A DNA stretch of 15,401 nucleotides from Candidatus Methanosuratincola sp. (GTDB taxonomy: Archaea > Thermoproteota > Methanomethylicia > Methanomethylicales > Methanomethylicaceae). Position 1 is the stretch's first letter. Every line of letters starts with the position of its first letter. The stretch lies in contig JARYLH010000020.1 of assembly GCA_029907755.1 (NCBI GenBank), positions 1 through 15,401 of the forward strand. Reading direction: 5' to 3'. Below the pieces are notes generated by a model, which saw only the letters and a program-made list of their open reading frames with translations, did not search any database and was not told the DNA's origin. Both the position numbers and the translations under genes were made by a program. Shown in pieces: positions 5,896-13,020 of the stretch.

Positions 5896-7905
5896 ATGGA
5901 CACCAGCAGGAAGTTTTTCACGGTCTGTCCGAGGGATTGCTACGACACGTGCGTAATGATCACCCGCGTGGAAGGTGGGCAGGTCAACTCGATCAGGGCG
6001 AGGGCGGACCACGGGATCACCCGCGGCTTCCTCTGCAAGAAGGGGCAGAGGGCGCTCGAGTACGTCTTCTCGCCGGAGAGGCTTAAGTACCCGCTGAGGA
6101 GGGTCGGGAGGAAGGGCGAGGGAAAGTTCGAGAGGATAAGCTGGGAATCAGCGCTTAGCATACTGGCAGGGAAGATGGAAAAGATACTCGAAGAGTACGG
6201 GCCGGAATCGATCCTCCCCTACAGCTACGCCGGGCACATGGGCCTGATAAACAGGTATTTCCCGCAGAGGCTCTTCAACCGGATTGGCGCATCGGACCTC
6301 GACTACACCATCTGCTCCTCCGCAGGGAAGGAGGCGTTGAGGTACCACTACGGGACCGCTGCCGGGATGGACCCCGAGGACTTGGTTAACTCGTCCCTCG
6401 TTGTCGTATGGGGAATGAATCCGGCTTGGACCGCCCAGCACATCTACTCGATCATCGCGAGGTCGGGCGCAAAGGTCGTTGTGGTAGATCCGGTGAAGAC
6501 CGAGACGGCTGGGCGCGCGGAGATGCACTTGCAATTGAAGCCAGGGACCGACTCCGCCCTCGCGCTAGGCGTCATAAACTACGCGATCAGCGAGAACTTA
6601 CATGATCAGGAGTTCATCAGAAGGAACACAATAGGGTTTGATGCACTCGCGCGCAGGGCCTCCGAATTCACGGTCGAGAAGGTCTGCGGCATCTGCGGGA
6701 TTGGCGAGGGGGAGTTCCTTGAGTTCGCCGGGGAGTGCTGCAGCACAAAGCCCGCCGCATTCCTGATAGGGCTCGGCATCCAGAGGAACCTGAACGGCGG
6801 CGAGATGGTCAGGGCGATCTCCCTGATCCCGGCAGTCACCGGAAACATCGGCAGGAGGGGAGGGGGGCTCTTCTACTCGAACTCAGCTTACTTTACCGCA
6901 GACCTCACCGCGGTGTCGGGCGTGCCATCGAGAGCGAGGCGGTCGATAAACATGGTCAGGCTCGGGGAGGCATTGCTCGACGGGAGGCTGGACCCGCCTG
7001 TGAGGTTCCTTTTTGTCTACAACTCCAACCCTGCCGCGGTCTGCCCGGACCAGAACAGGGTGAGGGAGGGGCTAGCCAGGGAAGATCTCTTCACGGTCGT
7101 CCACGACCTCTTCGTCACGGACACCGCGGACTATGCAGACTTGGTCCTGCCAGCGACAAGCTTCCTCGAGTGCTTCGACATCCACTTCACGTACGGCGGG
7201 CTGTACGTGGCGGTCAACGAGAAGGCGATCGATCCAATCGGGGAGGCGAGGTCGAACTACGACCTCTTCAACGAGCTCTCGGCGAGGATGGGTTACCCGG
7301 AGCTCTGCGAGAGCCCGGAGAGCGTCGCGCGGAAACTGCTGGGGACCGGCACCGGGTACATGGACGGGATCACGCTCGAGGAGCTCATGGAGAAGGGGTT
7401 CGTCAGGCTGAGGACGCCCCAGATGCCGCACGTGGCCTTCTCGGATCTGAGGTTCAGGACGCCTTCGGGAAAGATCGAGCTGTGCTCTGGCCTTGCGCAG
7501 GCTGAGGGGCTCGAGGGGGTTCCGGGGTTCACGGAGATCAAAGGCGATTACCCAATCAGGCTGCTCTCGCCGTTCCACAGGGACCTTTCCAAGTCCCAGT
7601 ACCACAACATCGGGGCGATCTTCGGCGGGGATGCCCAAGCAGTCGAGATCAGCCGGGAGGACGCAGCCGCAAGGGGAATCTCCGACGGGGATCGTGTCAG
7701 GGTATTCAACGCCCGGGGCGACTGCATCATAAGGGCGAAGGTCTCGCCCAAGGTTAAGAGGGGGGTGGCGGTGACCTACGGGATAGCCTGGCCAAAGCTC
7801 CTCGAGGGCGGGAAGAATGTGAACTTCACGACCGGCAGCGAGACTTCGGACATAGGAGGCTGTTCAACGTTCCACACGAACTTCGTCGAGATAGAAAGAG
7901 CTTGA
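5896..7905 (+). CDS. molybdopterin oxidoreductase, formate dehydrogenase/YyaE-like
   Basis: This is a DMSO-reductase-superfamily enzyme with one [4Fe-4S] cluster and a molybdenum or tungsten pterin cofactor. The N-terminal cluster ligands are Cys11, Cys15, Cys19 and Cys47 (CPRDCYDTC, then FLCKKG). Cofactor-binding stretches are visible: VVVWGMNPAWT (about 169-179), VVVVDPVKTETA, and a C-terminal VEISREDAAARGISDGDRVRVFNARG of the dinucleotide-binding type. Cys140 in YTICSSAGKEA aligns by position with the Sec/Cys metal ligand of formate dehydrogenases and is the likely ligand. The 669-residue length resembles the uncharacterised YyaE/YoaE group. There is no Tat signal, so the enzyme is probably cytoplasmic. 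No partner iron-sulfur or membrane subunit is adjacent, so the substrate and electron acceptor are unknown. GGGAG precedes the ATG. Confidence 0.85.
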   Translation: MDTSRKFFTVCPRDCYDTCVMITRVEGGQVNSIRARADHGITRGFLCKKGQRALEYVFSPERLKYPLRRVGRKGEGKFERISWESALSILAGKMEKILEEYGPESILPYSYAGHMGLINRYFPQRLFNRIGASDLDYTICSSAGKEALRYHYGTAAGMDPEDLVNSSLVVVWGMNPAWTAQHIYSIIARSGAKVVVVDPVKTETAGRAEMHLQLKPGTDSALALGVINYAISENLHDQEFIRRNTIGFDALARRASEFTVEKVCGICGIGEGEFLEFAGECCSTKPAAFLIGLGIQRNLNGGEMVRAISLIPAVTGNIGRRGGGLFYSNSAYFTADLTAVSGVPSRARRSINMVRLGEALLDGRLDPPVRFLFVYNSNPAAVCPDQNRVREGLAREDLFTVVHDLFVTDTADYADLVLPATSFLECFDIHFTYGGLYVAVNEKAIDPIGEARSNYDLFNELSARMGYPELCESPESVARKLLGTGTGYMDGITLEELMEKGFVRLRTPQMPHVAFSDLRFRTPSGKIELCSGLAQAEGLEGVPGFTEIKGDYPIRLLSPFHRDLSKSQYHNIGAIFGGDAQAVEISREDAAARGISDGDRVRVFNARGDCIIRAKVSPKVKRGVAVTYGIAWPKLLEGGKNVNFTTGSETSDIGGCSTFHTNFVEIERA

Positions 7906-8479
7906 GGAGCGTCTCCGCAACCGCAAGGTCTTCCTTCGTGTTTATGTTGAGGAAGGTCCAAGGTGGCACCTGGGCCTCTTCCATGTCGACGAAGATGGGA
8001 TCCATCGCACAGCAGAGCTCCCTCATGCTGCCGAGACCTCGCCCGTCCGGAAGTCGCTCCGTCGAGTAGATCGCTGCCAATGGCTCGACGTACCCGTTGC
8101 GCCATGAAGGGACAGCCGCACCGTGGTCTCCCATCCTCGAGAGCAGCAGTTGCGGGAGGTTCGAGTCAAGGAAGGGCATGTCGCAGCCCATCAGGAAAAC
8201 GAGGTCCCCTCGGATCTTCCTCAATGAGCATGCAATCCGTTCAGGGAACCCCCCAAGATCCTCGTCCTGGATCAACTGGGGGGCGCGCCCGCCGCTGAAG
8301 ATGGAGGGCTGGAATTTGCCAGGATCCCTGGCAAGCAGGTATACCTCGTCCCCGATGCGGAAGGCGTAGTCTAGGGCGTAATTAAGAAGCGTCGCTCCCC
8401 CAAGCTCCACTAACGGTTTGGGAGACCCGAGACGGATCGAGGACCCGCCCGCGGCGACCGCTACCGCAAGTTTCCTCAA
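7826..8479 (-). CDS. mobA: molybdenum cofactor guanylyltransferase MobA
   Basis: MobA adds GMP from GTP to molybdopterin to make the dinucleotide cofactor used by DMSO-reductase-family enzymes. The nucleotide-binding loop AAGGSSIRLGSPKPL (residues 9-23, with Lys21) and GCDMPF (98-103, with metal-binding Asp100) are present, as is LNINTKEDL near 178-185. The start is a TTG that overlaps the TGA of the upstream gene (TTGA), implying translational coupling; no other start is close. The conserved fold ends near residue 193, and the remaining tail (LSRRSSCGTLNS and on) overlaps the end of the convergent oxidoreductase gene by 80 bases. Its placement tail-to-tail with a molybdopterin enzyme supports the role. 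Archaeal relatives with other nucleotide sugars as substrates are less likely given the context. Confidence 0.85.
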   Translation of the reverse strand: MRKLAVAVAAGGSSIRLGSPKPLVELGGATLLNYALDYAFRIGDEVYLLARDPGKFQPSIFSGGRAPQLIQDEDLGGFPERIACSLRKIRGDLVFLMGCDMPFLDSNLPQLLLSRMGDHGAAVPSWRNGYVEPLAAIYSTERLPDGRGLGSMRELCCAMDPIFVDMEEAQVPPWTFLNINTKEDLAVAETLLKLFLSRRSSCGTLNSLLCPKSRCRS

Positions 8480-8844
8480 AACGGGAGACCCACGGGCTTG
8501 ATCTCTAGGGGGAACTGCTCTTTGAGTGTGAAGCGGTGCGTCGGGGGGATCGACTTCTCGTAGTGCATAAAGCTCCCCTCCTTGCCCTCGAAGAGCCTCT
8601 TCACCTCCTCGAGGGTCGTGCTCTTGGTCAGCGAGTCGATGCCCCCGTGGAGGTCGGTGTAGTCGTCGTTCAGCCTCGGGCGCTCAGCTTCTACGATCTG
8701 GACGATCCTCCCCTTCCCATTCAGGTGGAGCTCGTCCCACTCGGTCTCGTCGACAAGCGCCTTGAAGGTGCCCGAGGCGTAGGACTTTCTCCACATTATG
8801 CACTCGTAGGTAACCATCTCTGTGAATACATGCTCCCTGATCAT
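8476..8844 (-). CDS. hypothetical protein, translationally coupled to mobA
   Basis: This 122-residue soluble protein begins MIREHVFTEMVTYECIMW and is rich in charged residues, with no signal, membrane segment or cysteine cluster. Predicted beta stretches (GKGRIVQIVEAERP) and a helix (TLEEVKRLFEGKEG) suggest a compact alpha/beta domain. I do not recognise the family. The ATG at 8844 is preceded by GAGGGGATC, a good ribosome binding site, and by an A/T-rich promoter box. Its TGA overlaps the TTG of mobA by four bases, so the two are made from one transcript and probably in coupled amounts. The context suggests a link with molybdenum cofactor or with the oxidoreductase, but nothing in the sequence itself shows it. 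Confidence 0.7.
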   Translation of the reverse strand: MIREHVFTEMVTYECIMWRKSYASGTFKALVDETEWDELHLNGKGRIVQIVEAERPRLNDDYTDLHGGIDSLTKSTTLEEVKRLFEGKEGSFMHYEKSIPPTHRFTLKEQFPLEIKPVGLPF

Positions 8845-8872
8845 AGGCGATCCCCTCGAATAATCGCAGGCT

Positions 8873-8883
8873 AGAAATAAAAA
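8873..8883 (-). promoter_or_regulatory. putative promoter of the 8844-7826 operon
   Basis: On the minus strand TTTTTATTTC lies about 30-38 bases before the ATG at 8844, followed by GAGGGGATC as ribosome binding site. It is part of a 120-base divergent promoter region shared with metV. Confidence 0.4.
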
Positions 8884-8914
8884 CCTGATCCATCTCCGCG
8901 GGGCACGCTGACGC

Positions 8915-8922
8915 GATATATT
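8915..8922 (+). promoter_or_regulatory. putative TATA box of the metV-metF operon
   Basis: GATATATT lies about 46 bases before the metV ATG. A start of transcription about 25-27 bases downstream would fall near 8942, giving a leader of some 20 bases containing the eight-codon ORF at 8942-8968. Confidence 0.4.
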
Positions 8923-8941
8923 GATATTTGTGAGGGGAGTA

Positions 8942-8968
8942 ATGACTCTGCGTGGCAGGGTAAGATGA
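8942..8968 (+). CDS. possible eight-codon leader ORF overlapping metV
   Basis: ATG at 8942 encodes MTLRGRVR and stops at TGA 8966-8968, which overlaps the metV ATG as ATGA. It is preceded by GAGGGGAG (about 8932-8939), a better ribosome binding site than that of metV itself. It may couple or tune metV translation, or may be chance; if transcription starts at about 8942 the upstream site would be lost from the RNA. Confidence 0.25.
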   Translation: MTLRGRVR

Positions 8969-9597
8969 TAATCACAAAGAAGAAAACTTTCGAGACGATC
9001 AATGAGAGCCTCAAGCCCTTCAGGAAGGTCTTCATCGTGGGGTGCGGCACATGCTCCACGGTGTGCCAGACCGGGGGCGAAGCCCAGGTGAAGGAGCTCG
9101 CGGAGAGGATCGGCGGCAAGTGCGCAGGCTATACAGTCGTCGAGAGCCCCTGCGACATGAGGGTACTCAGGAGGGACCTGGCCCCGAGGAGGGCAGAGGT
9201 CGATTCTGCGGATGCGATAGTGACCCTATGCTGCGGGGCAGGCGCGCAGTCGACGGCTGACCTCACCGGGAAGGTAGTCGTCCCTGGTCTGGACACGCTG
9301 TTCATCGGCAAGATAGAGAGGATCGGCAGCTTCTACGAGAGGTGCAGGGCATGCACCGACTGCATAATCCTCGAGACAGGCGGGATCTGCCCGTACTCGA
9401 GGTGCGCCAAGGGGCTCCTGAACGGACCCTGTGGCGGGCAGGTCCAGGGCAAGTGCGAGGTCGGCGGGTACCAGAGGGACTGTGCATGGGTGCTGGCTTA
9501 CAACGCGCTCAAGAGACAGGGGAGGATCGAGGACTTCAAGAAGTACAGGCCCCCTGCTGACAGGTCGAGGAAGCCCCAGGAGATCGTCACCAGGTGA
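8965..9597 (+). CDS. metV: MetV, methylenetetrahydrofolate reductase C-terminal-type iron-sulfur subunit
   Basis: MetV partners MetF in acetogens and some archaea, forming the MetFV-type methylene-tetrahydropterin reductase; it is a small cysteine-rich protein thought to carry iron-sulfur clusters or zinc and pass electrons to the flavin of MetF. All of the 210 residues fit the family. Fifteen cysteines are visible: GCGTCSTVC (27, 30, 34), 53, 63, 89-90, ERCRACTDC (127, 130, 133), GGICPYSRC (142, 147), the signature NGPCGG (156), 164 and 173. Residues 21-115 form a Rossmann-like half and the rest is the cysteine-rich part. The ATG is preceded by CAGGGTAAG. The gene ends 13 bases before metF, in one operon. 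Whether the pterin is tetrahydrofolate or tetrahydromethanopterin cannot be told. Confidence 0.85.
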   Translation: MIITKKKTFETINESLKPFRKVFIVGCGTCSTVCQTGGEAQVKELAERIGGKCAGYTVVESPCDMRVLRRDLAPRRAEVDSADAIVTLCCGAGAQSTADLTGKVVVPGLDTLFIGKIERIGSFYERCRACTDCIILETGGICPYSRCAKGLLNGPCGGQVQGKCEVGGYQRDCAWVLAYNALKRQGRIEDFKKYRPPADRSRKPQEIVTR

Positions 9598-9610
9598 GCG
9601 GGTGGCACGA

Positions 9611-10555
9611 ATGCGGGAAGCTTTCAGCAGGCTGATCTCAGAGATTCGCGCGGGCAAGTTCGTCTACACCGGAGAGATATCCCCCGGGAAGACGACGAGG
9701 ATCGAAACACTGGTCGAGTACGCGAAGGCGCTCGGCAGGCATGTGGTTGCATGCAACGTGACGGACAACCCGAGGGCTCGAGCAAACATGGGCAGCCTGG
9801 CAGCGTCGATTGCAATCCAGGAGAGGGCGGGTGTGGAGGCAATATGCCAGATGACCGCGAGGGATAGGAACCGGCTCGCGATCACTTCGGACCTCCTCGG
9901 AGCGTCTGCCCTCGGGATAAGGAACGTGCTGGTCATGAGTGGGGACCACCCCTCGCTGGGCGACAACCCCTCTGCGATGCCAGTCTACGACCTCGACTCT
10001 GCCCAGATGGTGGAGCTTGTCAGGAGGATGGTCGACGACGGCACGGATCTCGCAGGGAACAGGATAGAGGGGGAGGTGCGGATCCACGTGGGCGTGACCG
10101 GGAACCCTAACGCCGACCCGCTAGAGGTCGAGATCGCGAAGCTCGAGAGGAAAGCGCGGCTCGGGGCAGAGTTCGTCCAGACGCAGGCGGTCTTCGACAT
10201 CGAGGCTGCGGAGGGGTTCCTTGAAGCCGCAGGGGGGTTCGGGATACCGATACTGATAGGGATCCTCCCGTGCAAGTCCTTGAGGATCGCTGAGCAGATC
10301 GCGAAGAATGTACCCGGCATCAGGATTCCTGAGGAATACTTGGAAAGGCTGAGGGCAGCCGAAGGGCTCCCCGACCAGGCCTCCAGGGAGGAGAGGGTAG
10401 ACATTATAAACGAGGAGTACTTCTCCGGGATGATAGCCGAGCTGAGGAGGACCTCAAGGCTGGCTGGAGCCCACATAATGGGGGTCGCGTACGGAAGGAT
10501 CGTGGGCAGGATATCGGGTGGCGTTGAGAGGAAAGAGATCAGCAGGGCGTGGTGA
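9611..10555 (+). CDS. metF: MetF, methylenetetrahydrofolate reductase
   Basis: MetF is a flavin-dependent TIM-barrel enzyme that reduces the methylene-pterin to methyl-pterin. In the Wood-Ljungdahl route this supplies the methyl group for acetyl-CoA synthesis or, run in reverse, oxidises methyl groups. The 314 residues match the family: GEISPGK near the start with the catalytic-type Glu, ICQMTARDRNRLAI, GIRNVLVMSGDHP (flavin-binding region), FVQTQAVFD and PILIGILPCKS. The reading frame extends upstream to 9431, but that part lies inside metV and is Arg/Ser-rich shadow; the ATG at 9611 follows GGGTGGC at good spacing. It is four bases from the SelB-like gene downstream. MetV upstream makes the MetFV type likely. 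Confidence 0.9.
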   Translation: MREAFSRLISEIRAGKFVYTGEISPGKTTRIETLVEYAKALGRHVVACNVTDNPRARANMGSLAASIAIQERAGVEAICQMTARDRNRLAITSDLLGASALGIRNVLVMSGDHPSLGDNPSAMPVYDLDSAQMVELVRRMVDDGTDLAGNRIEGEVRIHVGVTGNPNADPLEVEIAKLERKARLGAEFVQTQAVFDIEAAEGFLEAAGGFGIPILIGILPCKSLRIAEQIAKNVPGIRIPEEYLERLRAAEGLPDQASREERVDIINEEYFSGMIAELRRTSRLAGAHIMGVAYGRIVGRISGGVERKEISRAW

Positions 10556-10559
10556 AAGG

Positions 10560-11534
10560 ATGGGCAATCTTAATGTCGCGGTTCTTGGGAAGCCAGGGTT
10601 CGGTGCCGGGCTGGGGAAGAAGGGGACGGCTAGCGACATCACATTCTACAACCTGAAGAGGGGCGAGGACACGGTCACCTTCATCGAGCCGACGAAATAC
10701 CCGGAGAGGCTCGCGCCCCTATTCTATGCAGTCTCGATTGCGAAGATGGCGATACTGGTTGTAGAGAAGATGGACGCCGCATTCGGGGAGACCGCCCTGA
10801 TGCTCCACTCCGCAGGGGTGGACAAGGGGTACATCGTCCTTGCGGGCGCCGCGAAGGAGAAGGTTACGCAGCTGGTCAAGGGGACGCTGCTGGAGAGATA
10901 TGAGTTCTTCGAGGGCGACGTCAACGGGCTGAGGGAGAAAATGGTCAGCATCGCCTCACAAGGGGTTTGCGGCGCTAAAGATAAAGAAGAAAAGGAGGGA
11001 GGGTGCGTGGCGGTCGACCATGCGTTCAACGTCAAGGGGACGGGGACGGTTGTTTTGGGGACGGTTATGCAGGGGACGGTCAGAAGGCACGACATGCTGA
11101 AGGTCCTGCCAGGCGATAAGTCGGCTCAGATCAGATCCATACAGAAGCACGACGACGACGACTTCGAGTCAGCGTCGGAAGGGGACAGGGTAGGGCTGGC
11201 GCTCAAAGGGGTGGAGCCCGAAGATCTAGACCGCGGAACGCTGCTTAACAATATCCCATCAGTCTCGACTAGGAAGGAGCTGGAGGCGAAGGCAGAGATA
11301 CACAAGTATTGGACCGAGCCGCTCGAGGCAGGAACGGTAGTCCACATCGGGCATTGGATGCAGTTCGTTCCAGGGAAAATCGAAGGGGTGGGCGAAGGCG
11401 GAAATAGCTGGCGCAATCCCCGACTCAAAATATCTCTAAGCAAGGGAGTGGCATTCATCCCGGGATCCCGAGGGGTGCTGATGCGGCTTGACGGGGTCAA
11501 GCCAAGGGTCGTCGGAAGGATAGAGCTGACCTGA
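10560..11534 (+). CDS. SelB/EF-Tu-like protein with degenerate GTPase domain
   Basis: The protein aligns in layout with archaeal SelB and EF-Tu. Residues about 1-150 occupy the place of the G domain, and 155-235 match domain 2 closely (DHAFNVKGTGTVVLGTVMQG, then SAQIRSIQKH and EGDRVGLALKGVEPEDLDRG). A domain-3-like barrel follows. The GTPase motifs are missing: GKPGFGAGLGKKG stands where GxxxxGK[ST] belongs, EPTKYPE replaces DxPGH, and no NKxD is present, so it probably does not hydrolyse GTP. An upstream extension to 10518 overlaps metF; the ATG at 10560 follows GGTGAAAGG, four bases after the metF stop. It is most likely cytoplasmic and co-made with MetF. Whether it still binds RNA or has a non-translational role is unknown. 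Confidence 0.75.
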   Translation: MGNLNVAVLGKPGFGAGLGKKGTASDITFYNLKRGEDTVTFIEPTKYPERLAPLFYAVSIAKMAILVVEKMDAAFGETALMLHSAGVDKGYIVLAGAAKEKVTQLVKGTLLERYEFFEGDVNGLREKMVSIASQGVCGAKDKEEKEGGCVAVDHAFNVKGTGTVVLGTVMQGTVRRHDMLKVLPGDKSAQIRSIQKHDDDDFESASEGDRVGLALKGVEPEDLDRGTLLNNIPSVSTRKELEAKAEIHKYWTEPLEAGTVVHIGHWMQFVPGKIEGVGEGGNSWRNPRLKISLSKGVAFIPGSRGVLMRLDGVKPRVVGRIELT

Positions 11535-11637
11535 TGGACGAAAATAGATTTGATGCGAAGAGGCTACAGGTTCTGTTCTCGGACAACATTAGATCGCGTT
11601 CGGCTAGTGGCATAAAAACGCCAAGAATGGAAGCAGA

Positions 11638-12771
11638 TCAGTTACTTACGGTAAGACGGAATATGGCATCAGCGTCATAGTTGTCGGCCCAGCGCTCTCC
11701 TCCGTCGAAGCTGGAGGTGATCGCATGGCGGTGACCGCCGTAGCCGATGCTCGAGTTGTAGCAGAACTCGTGACCGTAGAGGAGGTAGGCGTTTTCAAGG
11801 CTCGAACCTGGGGAAAGCAGCACTATGCGGTAGGTCTCCCCCGCCTTGAGGGCTACGGGCGAGGGGAGCTCCACTTCGACCCAACATTGCCAGGCGGTGA
11901 GCTGCCCTGGTTCAGCAAATACTCCATTGGCAAGTATTTGGTTGTTCGGACCCCTTATCTGGTAGTATAGCTTGTCCTGTGGAGCAGCCTGTTTGGTGCT
12001 CACATCAAATGCGATCTTGGTTATCTTGTAGTCCTTTGTTGGGACGAAAGTCTGGCCGACGTATGTGTCACCCCAAACAACCCAAGGAGCGGCCAAGGAA
12101 TAGGGCTGTCCCTCCATAGCGCCATTAGTGTATTTTATCACGAAGATCGGCCACTTGTTCTTCTCGACCCAGGATTGACCGCTGTGGGCGAGCACAGACA
12201 TCGCAGTGTCGTTCCAAATTATGTCTGGGTTTATAGGGTTGAACGGCTGACCGAACCCATTAGCGTAGTAAACGAAGACCCCTGCTGAGCCGTTCAGGGG
12301 ATCTTCGGCAGCCTCGACCACTATGTGGTATTCTTCACCACTTTGGATCTGGACACCGCTCGCCAAATCAACAGCTCTGAATCCCGTAATCTGATTGAGC
12401 TGGACCAAGACTGAATTGTCGTTTATCCACTCGCCGTCGGGGAGCCCTTCGCTGTCTCCCTGGATGCCTACACGGACTGTAGGCTGACCCTCGTAGGCAA
12501 AGGCGTAGAATGCCAGAGACGAAGCTGTCCCAGAGATCCTAGCTGTGAACCTGATAGAAACCTTCTGATCCGGGGTCCGGATCCACATCACGTCCTTTCC
12601 GTTGTGGAGCCCCGCATCCACAGGGAATCCCACTACGGATAATGTCTGGTTCCCGGAACCGCCGCCGTTGCCATCATTGTTCGGCTGCCCCAGCAGGAAG
12701 ACAGCCCCTGCGATTGAAGCTGCAAGGATGGCGACAGCCACCAGAATGAGGGCTGCGCGGGGGTTTTTCAT
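11638..12771 (-). CDS. exported, N-anchored protein with two beta-sandwich-like halves
   Basis: The N-terminus (KNPRAALILVAVAILAASIAGAVFLLG) is a basic start plus hydrophobic helix: a signal peptide or membrane anchor. A Gly/Asn-rich linker (NNDGNGGGSGN) follows. Two extracellular halves come next, about 45-180 and 215-377. They share a layout: a strand with WIRTPDQKVSIRF or GDTYVGQTFVP, then KITKIAFDV-like strands, then SGEEYHIVV or AGETYRIVL. This recalls beta-sandwich carbohydrate- or surface-binding modules, so tandem duplication is likely. Two cysteines in the second half (WQCW and EFCYN) could pair. Several sequons (NQT, NGS, NDT, NSS) fit an archaeal glycoprotein. The ATG at 12771 lacks a strong ribosome binding site. 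It is convergent with the met operon. Function is not recognised. Confidence 0.75.
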   Translation of the reverse strand: MKNPRAALILVAVAILAASIAGAVFLLGQPNNDGNGGGSGNQTLSVVGFPVDAGLHNGKDVMWIRTPDQKVSIRFTARISGTASSLAFYAFAYEGQPTVRVGIQGDSEGLPDGEWINDNSVLVQLNQITGFRAVDLASGVQIQSGEEYHIVVEAAEDPLNGSAGVFVYYANGFGQPFNPINPDIIWNDTAMSVLAHSGQSWVEKNKWPIFVIKYTNGAMEGQPYSLAAPWVVWGDTYVGQTFVPTKDYKITKIAFDVSTKQAAPQDKLYYQIRGPNNQILANGVFAEPGQLTAWQCWVEVELPSPVALKAGETYRIVLLSPGSSLENAYLLYGHEFCYNSSIGYGGHRHAITSSFDGGERWADNYDADAIFRLTVSN

Positions 12772-12990
12772 TTCACAACACGACCATGGCTAAATGGACA
12801 GTTGTTGAAACACAATCAACATAATTTGATCCAGAGGGCTTAATAACCATGCCGACATGCACCCTATCGAACGAGCGTAAATAAAATCCCAGGGAAGTGC
12901 GACTCATACTAAGGCGGTGTTGTAAACCCTAACACTTTCTGGATGGAAGTGCCTTCTTTCAGAGAATACAGAAAAGGGGTTCGTGCTTTT
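12772..12990. other. intergenic region between the two surface protein genes
   Basis: A candidate minus-strand TATA-like stretch (AAATTATG, about 12822-12831) lies 50-60 bases before the 12771 start, weakly supported. A short inverted repeat GTGTT (12917-12921) and AACAC (12931-12935) is present. No gene or RNA was seen. Confidence 0.3.
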
Positions 12991-13010
12991 AAAAAATAAA
13001 AAAAAGAAAG
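12991..13010 (-). terminator. T-rich archaeal terminator of the surface protein gene
   Basis: On the minus strand, starting about ten bases after the stop of the gene at 13021, the sequence reads CTTTCTTTTTTTTATTTTTT. Long T tracts without a hairpin are the normal archaeal termination signal. Confidence 0.6.
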
Positions 13011-13020
13011 GAGATTTAGG

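Noticed and set aside
6735..7638. Long ORFs (256 and 188 codons) on both strands inside the oxidoreductase
   Set aside because: These are Arg/Gly/Pro-rich shadows caused by high G/C codon bias of the 669-residue gene, which has intact motifs.
9431..9610. Upstream extension of metF by 60 residues
   Set aside because: It lies inside metV, is Arg/Ser/Thr-rich, and the ATG at 9611 has a good ribosome binding site and matches the family N-terminus.
10518..10559. Upstream start of the SelB-like gene
   Set aside because: It overlaps metF and adds a non-conserved basic stretch; ATG 10560 has GGTGAAAGG and begins the conserved fold.
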